DNA of 64,000 nucleotides from Corinectria fuckeliana (lineage: Eukaryota; Ascomycota; Sordariomycetes; Hypocreales; Nectriaceae), in NCBI GenBank assembly GCA_019137255.1, contig WPDH01000018.1:124001-188000 (forward strand), written 5' to 3'. The notes under the pieces are model-generated. The model did not search any database, was not told the DNA's origin, and worked only from the letters and a program-made list of their open reading frames with translations. Position 1 is the stretch's first letter. Every line of letters begins with the position of its first letter. Positions 20,101 to 33,200 of the stretch are shown here, piece after piece. Made by a program: the position numbers and the translations under genes.

Positions 20101-23100
20101 TGTAAGTGTCTCCACGTCGACAGTTGACGTTGGTCTAGGCTTCGAGAATCCGACTAGGATACCAAGCTTCTGAGCCCTACCAGGGGTAGTGGGGCCAAGC
20201 GACTGGCTGCTGCAAGGGCGGCGCTTATGAAGTTCACTGATTGGTCCGGCCGCGCATGCGTCTACCATCTATCACATCCTACCAGTTGACATTGGCGTCA
20301 AAGGCCCGTGTAAGCTGTATGCGTAGCTGTTAACTCACGACCCAGACCATCGGGACGAGCAGTTGCGCGTTTCCGACCATGGTGAAGGGCGCTTAACAGG
20401 GAGCGTCAGTCGTCGGCTGTTCCTAATCTTCTCCGCATCCGCCAGTAAACGAGGACTGAGCACTGTGTAGCCGAGGTACAGTTGTCTTTTCAGTGAGTTC
20501 ATCGTCAGAAGAGATGTTCCAAGGCGCTAGACAGCTTAAGCCAAACGCACAACGTCGTAATCTTGCGGTTAAGCCCCCGCTCGTGCACAACTCAGCCGCA
20601 CCCAACAGATTGACTGAATCACGTCACAGCATATTCGAGGCGCTCCCAACAGCACTGGGGGGTCGGAGTAGGAAGCATAGGCCGTATGTTGGATACTTCG
20701 GCGTCGAAAGGGCGTCCGTGGACCACCTGCCAAGGAGACCAGGACGGGTCTCCCGCAAACTCTCCCAAGTTACCAGTGGTGGAGAATTGCGCGGATATGG
20801 AATTCTAGTGCGGTGACTAGAGAAAAGTCGGTTGGTTCCAACTGCGGTGTGCCATCTACAGTCGGGGAGGCAAGATTATCCTGCCTTAGTTGTCTTTCTG
20901 ACTTCATCCGCTGCACCATGACGATGGCGGTTTAGACGATGCTACAGCTAGGACCACTCATGCATGCGGCTTGTTGGTTCTCCCATGGAAAGATCGCCAG
21001 GTGTGTCCTTGGTGGTCCGAGACGGGCTCGCAACTCGTGTTGTCGTCTGGTATGCGATGTTGGGGGCGGGCGCGGCAATAATCACTTGACTGGTACCGCA
21101 TGTGCCAGGGCCCCTTGTATGTGTCTTGAAAGACGCGGTGCAGGATGCAAGGATCGGTGGTTGAGTGTGGTCACAGGACAGGCCGCAGTCTGCTTTGAGA
21201 GGAAACGGCCATCATGAGTTGAGAAAATCACCATGTTGGTTATTCAACCCCCGTCAGGTTAGTAACTCGTCACTGCCGGCCGCGGTAACACTTGGGTCGC
21301 ATAATGGCCGCATAGGGTCTTCCGACGGGAAGATCCTAGCTTATTTTGGAGAGCAAGAGGCCGCGTTGTGGCATTGTTAAGCGCAAGGTCGAAGATTCTG
21401 GGTTTCCTACTATTCGTACTCAAGTGTATGCTCAGTAGTTGCGGGGCATCTGCAACTACTTCTGCTTCAACTCGTGCCGGAAGGATCATGTAGAATGATG
21501 GCACAAGTTATGGAGGGTGTGGTACTGTTGCGACTCGGTCCGCGTGTTGTCGCTGGGGGTGTTGCTCGAGACTCAACCGCACACGACCCAAGACTTGAAG
21601 AGACTCTGCAACCAACAGCCCAACATACTAGGTAGACTAAGGTAGGTATCAAGAAACAAGGGGGTCCGGCGATTAGCCGCAACAGCAGCCGCAACAGCAG
21701 CCGCAGGAACAGCGGAGATGGTGGAGTCGGCCGAAGAGACGAACCGAGGCAGACGGGGAGATCGATAGACGTCGGGTTCCTAGCAGACGCCCCTCGAGAA
21801 AGCCTCGAGAAAGCCTCGGGGTTGGCTGATCGGGCGGCCTGCGGAAGCGGCCCAGATGGGTTCCGTGATGAGAAACCCGCGATGACTTAGACGCATCACC
21901 TAGGTTGAATGGGATGTGAACTTGCACTTCCCATGTTGAAGCAGGTTGCATGGAAGGTATCAGACGCCCCACAGTGAGACGCAGCCGCGCGGGGGCACTG
22001 TGCCCCCGTAAATGCCTTGTCACACAGTGACACCAGCACTGTTGGCCGTCGCAACCGCCCGGGTAGGACCCGCGGGGAAACCCAGGCGGCAGGCGCCTCG
22101 GCGTGCCTGCCCTTTGTCGAAAGTTGCCAACTCTCGCGGCCTTAGTACTCAGTACCTAAGTCAGTCTGCCTTTGGTGGGATCCATTGGAAGTAACGATCT
22201 GCCCCTTCTTCGTATTCGGTGCATACTACTAGCAGTAGTTGTGTTAGTTTGCCGTCACCGCCCGTATTCCAAATCCAAAGCAATGAACCGCAACCTGCGA
22301 GCTCCCTGTCAAAGCCTCAGCCCGTCAACTCTCGCTCGCCGGCCGCAGCGCCGCCATGTGGGTTCACCGGCCGCGCTTAGGGAGGCCAAGCTGGACCGCG
22401 ACGGGGCTTTCGCTTCCTCCACATCGGCTTGTCCTAGCCTCTCCGACATGTTCCACCTCTCCTCGGCTCGTGCCTTGCCGCAGTCTGTCCGCCTCATCGT
22501 CTCCCGTCCCGTCTCGATCTCGGGGGTTAGTGCCAACTCGGTCCGATGTGCACGCCGCGAGCTGTTGGTCCAGACGCCAGAGCAGGTAAGTCGGCAACTC
22601 GAAGTCGCATGGATGGTTGGCATAATATGGCACAGCACAGCATCGCATAGCATAGCACGACATGACAGAGCGTGGCATGGCATGATCGACCTGGCCAAGC
22701 CTAACCATGCGTGACAAGTATCCGAAAGCCCAGTGTCATGGTGCACGGCAACGCGGAGATGCCGTTGTGCGGCGAGCTGTCCCTAGTTCGAGGCTGTTAC
22801 ACATGCAGGTCGTAGGGACAACCTACCTAGGTACGGTATGGGTAGGTAGACAAAGGCACAAAACTCTACCACGGGTAGGGCAGGAAAAGGACCAACCGAC
22901 CAACAACGCCTGATGCCGCCTGACAGAAATTCCGTGGCTGGCCGGGATACCTCTCGGGAAGTCCAAGGCGGAAGCTGCCGTTATCAGGCGCAGCAGACGC
23001 CTTGCTTGCTTGAGCCCAGCATGTTCCCGGTGTGCTCTCGGCGGCGCGCGCGCATACGTTGGGCCGTGTATCGACATGGATACCTCTCCGACAGAGCCCC

Positions 23101-25133
23101 CCTGGTAGTAACACCAACAAAGACCAGCAGAGTCAAGGTTCGCACCCGCGCTCGTCGGCTGCGGGAGGATAGGGTTGTTCATTTTACGCGGCGGGAAGAC
23201 TTCTACAACGTACGTCTAAGCCGGGTTGGCAGCAAACAATGTTCGTAACCGGACGTTGACGGTTACGGCTCGGCGCCCAGAGGACGGTTGGCTCGTCGTC
23301 CCCTTGTCTAGCAGCAGCCCTTCCGCCTCGCCCTGTGCGCCACGTTTGGTTCCTGATTCAACCATCGCCGCTAAACGGCCCTATACCTCGTGGCTATCCC
23401 ACAAGCGGCTTAACAGACTTGAATCGCGGGTCATGTGCAACATCCGCTCGTCTCCACTGGCGTCTAACGCCTCTCGCGTCTTGATCGGTGAAGAACCAGG
23501 AGGAGGTCTGGGGCTAGAGGCCGCGAAGCAATGCCTCCCAACACACCTGTCCGTAGAACCTGTTCCTTGAGAGGTGCCGAAGACCAAATCGGAAGACTCC
23601 CAGAGCACATTGGGGAGGGGGGGCACCATCGGGGAGCTCGCATCACATCCTCGGGTGGGTGCTGAGCGTTTTGACACCTGCTGTATGACCAAGCTTCCGT
23701 TGTGTCCCTAAGCTAGGTTTGACAGCACGGAACACAGTGCATGGTAGAGGGCGGAAGGTAGAGGGTATGACAGAGCAAGAGATTGGGTTGCTCGCGTGGC
23801 AGTCGGAACGACTTGGGGCCGGAGGGGATGAGATGCCACCCATGAAAACGCCGACGGAGACTCCCTTAACGGCGCGATGAGGCGGCCTATCATTCATCTC
23901 CCCTTCCTGTCAGTGTACAGCCGACGAGGGGCTCTGGCGTGGAGGGGGCGAGAAGCAAGATTTGGCTCCCGGGGCTAGTCATTTGGATATCGTCACAGCA
24001 TGTTTCGCCAGCAACCATTTTAAATGCTCGTTTCGACTAGGGTCGGTCAGTCGAGCTGCGGCCGCGGGAATGTATATTTCCCCTTCTAGCTTCTGGTGGA
24101 GGGCGACGAAGGAGGAGGCGTGTTGGTGAGGACGCAGACGAGGCTCCAATGGACAAGACCAAGAGGCATGGGAGTAGGGCTGCATTCACCTCGTGCCGCG
24201 CCTCCGATGCCACCTCGATCAACCGTCGTCGTCATTGTGGGTGGTCGTGTGTTGCTCGTCCGTGGCATATCTCCATCATTCATACACATCCCGCAATTCA
24301 TGGACCATGTGCGCCCCCTCGGCCTCGGGCAACACAAGCAGCACCGCATTCACCATCGCACGTCGCCCTCCTTGACCCCCCCATCACCACTCATGATCAC
24401 CATCCTCCATAGCTGTAGCTGCGGCCTGGAGTGTTCAGACGCACGAGAGTGGCTCCCCATCCATCCCCCCTCGATGCAGAAGGATATGTCGATGCACAGC
24501 CGTATCCCCCAATCCCCCGTCCACGTCAAGAAAATCCACATCTACATCCGCATCCACATCGCTAGTTGACACCCGTCGACAAACGCACAGCGCGCGGACT
24601 ACATGGTTTCCAGGCCCTGGTCTAGCCGCGCCTGCGGTTGGTCTCTCCCCCACAAGTCACCGGCTCTCAGTGTGGACTGATGAGTCTTTGCCGTAAAGCG
24701 GTGCCCCCGACGGGCTGCCAACGTCGAACTGCGTCGTACCTAATCTGGAACCTGGACCATTGCATCTCGTCGGTTCCCTTTTGCGGCCTTTGCGGGGACG
24801 GACGGCAGACAAAGAGGCGCGACTAACACCACACTCCAGCTTCCGCCACACACGCCCCCCCTCCCTAACCAACCCTAACTAACTAACTAACTACTTCGTA
24901 CCTAACTAAGGTAACCAACCCTCCGACCTAACCAACCCAGCTCCCGGTCTCTCAATGACGGGAAGGGGAAGCGCAACCAACACCCGCGGATACCTGGCTC
25001 TGCGGCCCTCTCGGCTGTTATTTCGACTTTGACCTCGTGGGCTCTCCTAGGCATCTGTGGTCAAGTGTCATGGAAGGCAAACATACTCGCTCAGTCACAA
25101 CGGTTGCCACTTCCTCGGGCCTGTATCACCAAG
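17130..25133. other. 8-kb gene-poor intergenic region
   Basis: No frame in this stretch has a recognisable domain, good splice logic or family resemblance. It contains short simple repeats (for example AACAGCAGCCGC around 21680-21700 and CATAG/CATGG runs around 22625-22690), a TACCTAGGTA-like cluster (22825-22855) and a CTAA-rich run (24860-24935). The region just upstream of 17129 on the minus strand is the promoter of the small gene. I cannot exclude lineage-specific or non-coding RNA genes. Confidence 0.5.
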
Positions 25134-25140
25134 TATATAA
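25134..25140 (+). promoter_or_regulatory. TATA box of the Cys-rich small gene
   Basis: TATATAA, followed by a CA/CT-rich leader of about 500 bases before the ATG at 25690. Assigned by sequence and position. Confidence 0.45.
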
Positions 25141-25689
25141 GGACCGACGGCATCTGCCCTCTTGCCAATAATTACCACTCCCACTCAGAAGCTCACACAG
25201 CATCCTACCCAGTCAGTACCTTCTCAAGAACTTTCCAGCCTTCACCGACAACTACACAGACCGATAAAGAGATTCTCTCCTGTCTAGTTTCCCCCCCACG
25301 GCTTCCTTCAAGTTCAAACATCCATTGCCCCAAACGTTTGTCTCTCCCGCCTCGGCTACTCCAAGAAAACAGCCGGCGACAAGCTTCTTCTCTCCGCCCG
25401 AGACACCAAGGCCTTCCGTCGGGACGTGAGCAACCACAACCTTACACAAACTCCTCGGGTACCAGCCTGTGACGACCTGTCAGCAACAACTCCCCGGCTG
25501 TCCAACGTTTAACGCAGCAGCTCCTCGCACGACAAGCGGTGCTCTATTTATCCACCTTGCTGCCCAGAGCGGTCGATAGTCTTGAAGCTCCAACACCAGC
25601 ACTTTCAACCTTTACTCAACCTTCGGTCCAAGCTCCGTTCGGAAACCCAATTCCACTTGACAGCCAAGGAACAAAATTCGTCATCCATC

Positions 25690-25863
25690 ATGTGTTATTG
25701 GAAGACTACCCAGTACTGGTCCTACTGCGGCTGCACGGCCCAGTCTCTGGTCCCCAAGCCTGGTGCCTGCCGATGCCAGACGAACATCGTTGATCAGGGA
25801 ACTCAGAGGTGGGAGGGCTACTGCCTCCGTCCTCAGTGCCCCAACCCTCCCAAGGCCTCTTAG
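25690..25863 (+). CDS. candidate small cysteine-rich protein
   Basis: An open frame of 57 residues starting MCYWKTTQYWSYCGC and ending PQCPNPPKAS. It has seven cysteines (C2, C13, C15, C26, C28, C45, C50), several in CxC pairs. There is no signal peptide, so it would act inside the cell. The start MCYxxT...CGC resembles small cysteine-rich cytosolic proteins common in hypocrealean fungi; zinc binding is possible but is inference. The long leader behind a clear TATATAA box and the CT-rich sequence around 25280-25360 support transcription. The frame alone is too short to be certain. An upstream in-frame ATG (25582) would add 36 residues with leader-like composition. Confidence 0.5.
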   Translation: MCYWKTTQYWSYCGCTAQSLVPKPGACRCQTNIVDQGTQRWEGYCLRPQCPNPPKAS

Positions 25864-28800
25864 AAGGTTAGTCGCCTCTTCTATCGTAGCCCACCGGCCA
25901 AGGAGACGGTTCAGCTGACTCGTGCCTCTGAGACAGTGACCAGGAGCCCCCTCGACGAAGAGGCCAAAGGCTATAGAAACGGCCAGCCTCGCGGCAGTGA
26001 CAGCGATGTCTTTCTGGTTCTTCGTTCGAGCTACAGACGCCCCTTGACGGGACAGAGGGATGTTGGCACCGGTCTCCAGTCGCCACACATTCAACTCGGG
26101 ACGTTTCTGACTTTTCAACTCTGCTCCCGCCACTCGTTGGAGCCTTAGATGGACTGTTGTCTCCCTTGGCAGTTTTGGCATGCTGCCTTGACGCCTTTGG
26201 AGCAGCGACTCGCAAGAGAGGACGATTCGAACAATTTTCGGTTTCCTTTTACTGTTCTTTTTCTTTTCTTCTTTCTCTCTCTTTTCATCCGTTGAGTCAG
26301 CTCTCGGTGAGGTCATAATCTGGACGCGGATGCCTCAAACTCGGACTGGACACAATGGATTCATGATTGTTGGTGGTGCAGAAGGGGCAGATGGGCCGGG
26401 AAGTGAAGTGGGGGCAGGGGTGTGGGGATAAGGCAAGGCTTAGGGGGTGGTAGCAGGGCAGGGCACCTGAAAGCTTGCGACTTCTGACTTTCTCGACTAC
26501 ATTGTCTCTCTGTGGTTTCTCTTTTTTGTCTTTCATCTTTTATCTTTTCGTTTTTCCCTTATTTTCCTTAGTTTCCTATGTCGTTAATGAATAACTCGAG
26601 TTGTTTTCCTCATTCTTGCCGTCCCTTGGTCTAGGGCTGCTAGTTTCCTGCAGTGAAGGTGAAGTTGCTTTAGCCCTGGGGCCCTGGGTCCACCCATGCG
26701 TAGTATCAGCATACAGGATACTTCCATTCGTACACACATACACAGCCTACTAGGTCTAGTACTTCTACTACTACTCCTGCTCCTACTACTACTACTTACT
26801 AGTACTGTAGGTAGCCACATCTGCAACCCGCCATAGGCCACAGATACTTACTTACCCATGCCCAAGCCCAAGCCACAACGACCAGCACGACCAACACCAG
26901 CACCAGCACCAGCACGACCAACACGGGGGGACCTGCTGGAAGAAACGACCCGTACATTGCTGGCGGAGAGTCCGTGACCGAGGACTCATAGATTGCTTTT
27001 CCCTTTGGTCCACAGCCCCTTCCAAGACCGCTGCAATCAATTGCCTGCCAAGTCTGCCTCGTGTTTACTATTATAGGTTGTCTATATGCTGTGCCCCCCG
27101 AGCGAACAGCCGCTTCGGCAGATGGGATTGGCGCGTGTTGCGCACGGGAGTGTATCTGTGCGAGACAATCATGGCCAATACGAGGTAGCGTAATTCACCA
27201 AGCATTGGTCAGTGGATGCTGTTCAGCATTGATACTGATGGGGGGGGGGGGGTTTCTGCTGAGCAAGCAGGCGGCGTGTCAAAGTCTATGTGCGGAACAC
27301 GCAACCACAGGAAGCGAGAAGCAAAAAGAAAGAAAAGGGGAAAAAGGGAAAAAGGGAGAAGAGGTAAAACAAGGGAATGAAAAAAAAGAAAAAAAGAAAA
27401 GGAACAAAATACGGACAGAACAAAACGATTCTTGCTTCACAGACCAGTAGATACTAAGTTACTGCTGCTGCTGCTGCTATACTAGTACGTGTGTGTGTAA
27501 GTTAAGCGCCGGCACCCGCATGGCGGCGCGCCTTTTCTGCAGGCCCCTGTTTCCAGCGTGTGACCCCGTTTCTCTCGCCCGGGCAGTGACTAAAACCCGC
27601 CAAAGCCCGCGGAAACCATTAACCTACAGAGCGAAAAGAAGGAAGACAGTAGGATGGAGAAAGGGGAAGAACGAAAATGACGCGAACCCGGTTGTCGGTG
27701 AAGGGTGAAGGGCAGAGGAGGGGGTGAGCGATTGACAATTGCTGTACTTAGGCCTGACCCGATTTCACTTTTTTTTCTTTTTTTTTCCCTTCTTGCCTCC
27801 TTTTGATCTTCGTACGCCCCCCCCTCCCCCTCTATGTACTCTCCCACCCTCCTTCCCTCTCTCACTTGCATCCAGCCCTTTTTTCTTTTTTTTCTTTTCG
27901 GTCTTTGCGCCACGCAGGTGTTCTCGCATCCATGTCGTATCATGTGATGAAACCAATCCCTTTGAGTTCTTGGCTGGGGCTGGGGCCGGAGCCAGGGCCG
28001 GGAAAGGGGAAAATTGTTTCCCTTTTTTTCTTTGTCTTCCTTTCTAGCTTTAACGGAACAGCCACGACGTCTTGAGGACAGGGACTTGCTAGGAAAACAA
28101 AGAAACAAAGAAACAAAGGGCAGAGCAGAGCGGAGGGAGGCAATCGACAGCGGCTTGCAGTGGGGGTGGGGTGGGTGAGGGAGGGGTGGGTGATGGAGAG
28201 AGAGGCAATTGACGACGACCAACAGCCGCTGCCTTTACATAGTCTACCCACCTATCTAGGTAGGTAGGTACCTTAGATACCTAGTTATAAGTTAACCGTG
28301 CTAGACTGAAGACGCGAATAGGGACGTATCTCCGTCCAAGCTCGGTTGAATGCCCTTCCATGACATCACTCTCTGCGCCAAAGGCATGCTTCCCATCCTT
28401 CGACCATCCCGGGCCGCCAACAACCCACCGCAACACAACGAACTGTACTGTACCTCAATCACGCCAACATCTCGCTGGATCTCTGCTTCTTCTCCTTCTC
28501 CTCCTCCTCCTCAATCAATCAACCCTTGTGTTCCCCGAGAAATACCTTCGTTCCGCATCCTCCCGTGCCACAAGCCCGCCGCTTCCCGCCGCCACATGCC
28601 CTGCGAGGCGCGCCATATGCACTGCAACCAACCAACCAACCAACCAACATCTTTCTGCCTTCTCATGTCCTCCCTTTTTTTTTTCCCCCTCTCTCGAACA
28701 GTCTCCCTGCATCCCTATTCGTCCCTCTTTTCGCCTAAGATGCCGTCCGCGGCCCGCAACCCGCAAACTAGGCTGCCCATGGGGGATGGGCGTGTGAGTG

Positions 28801-30207
28801 AGGCAGGAAGGTGGTGGTGGTGGTGGTATGAGCAAAAAGGTTCATGAACTTGGCTTGCCTCACTTGAATTACTCACTGACTGCCGACGGTACAACTAACA
28901 GCCGCCGCGCGATGTTGGTCGCTCTGCTCATTCCTTTTTCCGTCTGGGCACATCACATTCCCGTTCCTGTTATCATTTTCCTCTTTTCTTTTGGCCGCAC
29001 CATATGACGTGTTAGGTGACTCCGATGTTCTCCAGCCCTACCGTAGTCGGTCACGGGAACGGATATATATCTCGTTGTTGGGGGCCAAGAAGGAAAACTG
29101 CCTTGGCTGCCTACCTAGTAGATAGCTAGGTCCATAGACTTAGACCTAGGTCTACATTGGCAACTGCATCAGGATGGCCGCCGATGCGGCCGCATATACT
29201 ACTCAGCCACACCACCGACCTGATGATACTCATCACGCCAACTCGACTACCTAGGTAGTATGTCATAGGAGCTCAGTCTGAGTCAACCACCAACCAATCC
29301 GTTAGTCTGATTTCTCCCACCTAGTTTGTGAGGGCAATCTGCCTTTTTGACGCAATTGACCCGTTCCAACAGCCATTGCATTCACTTTGGCTATACGGGC
29401 ACTCTCTACACTGCCCCTTTCCAACGCCGGGTTGCCAGCTCACACTTTCAACCCAGCCTTGCTTGTTGCGTAAATCCTTCGCTCCTCCCATCCCTTTATT
29501 CCTCCGTTTCACACAGCAGTCATAGCCAACTCTGAGTACACGCCCACAATAGCAATATAGGTGCGACAGCAACGCAAGGGCGAAGTAAGGGAAAAACAAA
29601 GCTTCGTTGGTATCTAGTGAGCAGCTGTCTGGAGCAGGTCGCCCGTGTTCATTATTAACAAACCTCACAACATGCGTCACCACGGAACAGAGGGTATCTG
29701 GGCTCAATTTCGCAAATGAGCCAATCCATTCCAAGTTCTGCACTGCCATCGCTCTATCCATCCCCTTCCGCCCTGCAGTCTTGATTCTTGATTCCAATCT
29801 GGATCATCGTCCTATATTCATCGCAATTTGCAATCCCTAATCTCAATCTCAATCTCACTGCCTCCTTCGCCATCCTCATCGCTATAATACACGTCAGCTA
29901 TTACAATGCCCCTCCCCCCTCCCCCCTCCCCCCTCCCATCCCTCCGCATCACTCGCACGGTCAGAATTGGCCCTCTTCTTTTCTGTTTTTGTGCCTTTTC
30001 ATCGTTTCCGTCTTTCCAACCTCTTTTTCGGGTCTATGATGCACGATGCCGTCCCCGCCAAAGAAAAACAAAAACCATAAAAACGAATGACAGCCCGTGT
30101 CACGTATGCATTATTCAATCACAATTAATCATTTTTCGGCGAATTGGGAGAGCTGCACAATGTGTCAGTCAATGTAGTCAAGCATGTGTTATGCTTGTTG
30201 TGACTCA
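25864..30207. other. 4.3-kb gene-poor region with many simple repeats
   Basis: No gene supported. Notable contents: CTA/CTC triplet repeats (26755-26800), ACCAGC/ACGACC repeats (26876-26925), a G13 run (27240-27252), long T-rich/CT-rich tracts (27770-27900, 28670-28700), CAAC repeats (about 28625-28645), TAGGTAGG/CTAGGTA clusters (28240-28290, 29105-29155, 29245-29265) and a CCTCCCC repeat (29909-29937). The last part is the 3' flank of rpb1. Confidence 0.5.
27240..27252 (+). repeat. G13 homopolymer
   Basis: Thirteen consecutive G residues in intergenic DNA, a likely sequencing or length-variable site. Confidence 0.9.
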
Positions 30208-33200
30208 CTACTGGTTCCCAGATGTTCCCGGACCAGGGGTCCGAGGAGAGAAGGAAGGCGACGTGGGCGAGTAGCTCGGGCTGGTTGGCGAGTGCTGCGC
30301 CCCGGGACTCCGCTGGAAGCTTGGGCTCGTGGGAGAGTAGGCTTCAGGAGACGTCGGAGACCACGTAGGGGATGCCGGGGAGTATGATGGCGAGGTAGGG
30401 CCGCCCGCATGGAGGTTCGGAGATGCGGGGCTGTAGTTGGGGCTCGCCGGGGAGTAGCTGGGAGATGTAGGGGAGTTGAACTGAGCCGGCGATGTTGGCG
30501 AGTAGTGACGAGGGGATGAAGGCGACGCAGGCGAGTAGCTCGGCGACGTTGGGCTGTAGTTGGGAGAAGCTGGACTTGTAGGCCGTAACATCGGCGACGT
30601 AGGCGAGAACGAGGGCGACGACGGGCTGAAGGACGGAGACGTAGCGTATCTTCCAATTCCACCATCGATGAGAGGCGAAGTGGGAGAGTAACCCGCGTTC
30701 GGAGACGAAGGAGAGTATCCCCCCATGCCAGCACCAAATGGTGAAGTAGGCGAAGTGCTGAAGGGGCTGGCCGCACCGCCGCGAGAGTACGGGCTCATTG
30801 AGCCCACTCCGCCGAACCCACCACCGTTGTACTCTGTTCCGAACCCAGCAGGAGTATCTGATCCCGCACCCTGGATAGGCGAGAAGTTTCCGGCGGCGGG
30901 CGAGCTGAGGCTGAGGTAGCCCGAGTCGGCCATGGGAGATCCGGTGTCGTAGGGAGTGGCAGCTCCTTCGCCTTGGCCATCCTTGACCGGCATGCCGGGC
31001 ATGAGTCCCATGCGAGAGTTGTCGGAAATGACCGTCTCGAGCATTTTGGGATCCAGCAAAACATCAAAGTTTCCAGTTCCCATCGGTGCCATCTGACCAA
31101 GCATGACGTTCTCAGAGATACCCCGGCAGTCATCTAGCTCGCCCGTTGCAGCAGCCTCCAGAAGAATCTCGACCGTCTCCTCGAAAGAACAACGCATCAG
31201 AGCACCCGTGTCCGCGCGGTTGATACCGTGTCGGGTAACAGCCGAAATGGAACCACGGTAGGTCATCACGTCAACAAGCAGCGCAATGTGACGATGATTG
31301 ACGTATGAACCGTCAAAGGCCAACACATTGGTCAACTCCTTCACCAGAGCGGAACGAGCGGCTTCGATGCCAAACACCTCGACCACTTGCCAGAGATCGT
31401 TGGTGTAGGTGCGAGTCCCGTCAACGCCATTCACCGCCAAAACCTCGCGCAGAGCAGAACCACTAGTGTCCAAGTACCACTGCGTGCATCGTGGGTCGTC
31501 CTTGATCGCAAGCAAAGCGCCGTCGGGGCTTTCAACCATCCGAGTACCCTTGGTCAAGAAAGCTCGCTCAACACCTGGCACACCACGAAGGGTCAAGGTG
31601 TCCAGCAAATGGGCCTCGAGACGCTTCAGCATGACATCGTCCTCCATCTTGCCATCGCCATCATCATCTTTGTCACCAGCTGAGACGGTTCGGATACGGA
31701 TAACTTGTTCATCGGCGTTGTTGTCACTGAAAATGATCGCCAGATCGGTAGGATATTCCTCCTTGATACGCTGAGCAACGTCGTCAATCTTGATCTCCTT
31801 GTCCAGCATCTTCTGTCGGTCAAGGGTGATACGCAAGAGCCACCTTGACTGTTGATCAATGGTGTCCTGGGTATCGTCAGGGATCAAAAAGTAGGATTCG
31901 ACCATATCTACATCCTCGGGAATGTTAGTCGCCTGAATGTCGGGGTCATAGTAAATCTCAGTGACCGAAGTCACAGAGCGCAGGTTGGTGTATTCGACCA
32001 TGCTTCGCAACTTCTTGGCCTGCTCCTGCTTTGCGAGCGTCTCGCCCAAGTACACAGCCATGCTAGGCGTCTTGATGTTCTTTGCCAGGTTCAGAATTTC
32101 CTTGAGACGAGGCACACCAAGAGTAACGTTCTTCGAAGACACACCAGCGAAATGGAAGGTGTTGAGTGTCATCTGAGTGGCAGGCTCTCCAATAGACTGT
32201 GCCGCCAAGACACCAACCATCTCACCGGGGCTGACAAAGGCTCGGTCCCATCTGTTGAGCAGTTCACCCACGATATGATCAAAGGCAAGCTTATTCAGGC
32301 GATGCTCCTTGACAATCTCCTTGAACGACAACCGGGAACGCACCAGCGCCTTCCAGAGAATAGTGGCGTTGGCGTCAGCTTCGTCGGAGATGGGATCGTT
32401 TCCGCGAACAATCTTCATCTTGCTCAGCATGTCCTGGATAGAAACAATGACGTCTGATGGTCGCAGATTGCTGCGGTCGTTGGCCTTGACGTTGAAGACA
32501 CGCTTGGCTGACTCGATGATTCGTCCAACGTGCAGGGGCAATTGCATCATTTCCTCATTCATCTTGGACTTGTTGATACGTCGAACCCCCAGACGATCAT
32601 TGAGCAACGCATCCCATTCGGCATCGAGGAGGGCCATGGAAGGCTTGTCTCCCGTTAGCTCGTTGCCGTACTCGTAATCTTTCTTGAACCAGTCTGGAGG
32701 ATTGGCAAGATCCAGTCGGTACTTCTTCTCAAATGCAGAGTCTGACATGTTGAGGATGCCCAACTTTTGCTTCTCGATGCACATGGCATCCAGGCCATCC
32801 TCACCGTACAGGAACTGCACAACATCTCCCAGGGAGTTTCGGACAGTTCCATCATAGCGCGCGCTCAAGTCTTCCAGCGCCTTGACCAGTCGACGCTGGA
32901 TGTAACCAGTTTCTGCAGTCTTGACTGCCGTATCGATCAGACCTTCTCGACCAGCCATGGCGTGGAAAAAGAACTCGGAAGGAGTAAGACCACGGAGGTA
33001 CGAGTTCTCGACGAAACCGCGAGCTTCGGGGGAGTAATCGTCCTTGGTGAAATGAGGGAGCGTACGGTACTTGAATCCAAAGGGAATACGCTTTCCCTCC
33101 ACGATCTGCTGACCGACTAGGGCAGTCATCTGGGAGATGTTGATGGACGAACCCTTAGAGCCAGACGAAGCCATGGTGACAGCGTTGTTCGAATCCTTCA

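Noticed and set aside
22172..22714. Plus-strand open frame of 180 codons
   Set aside because: Overlaps an equally long minus-strand frame and runs through CATAG/CATGG simple repeats; no domain.
24096..24569. Plus-strand open frame of 157 codons
   Set aside because: All three plus frames and the minus strand are open nearby, as expected for CCA/CAT-rich sequence; nothing recognisable.
24860..24935. CCCTAA-like sequence, considered as an internal telomere repeat
   Set aside because: Only single CCCTAA units within a CTAA/ACCAACC run; not a tandem TTAGGG array.
28350..28847. Overlapping plus-strand frames of 145-165 codons
   Set aside because: CT-, CAAC- and T-rich low-complexity sequence; no consistent protein signal.
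29321..29797. Minus-strand open frame of 158 codons
   Set aside because: No family resemblance, no supporting splice or promoter signal; the composition changes along its length.
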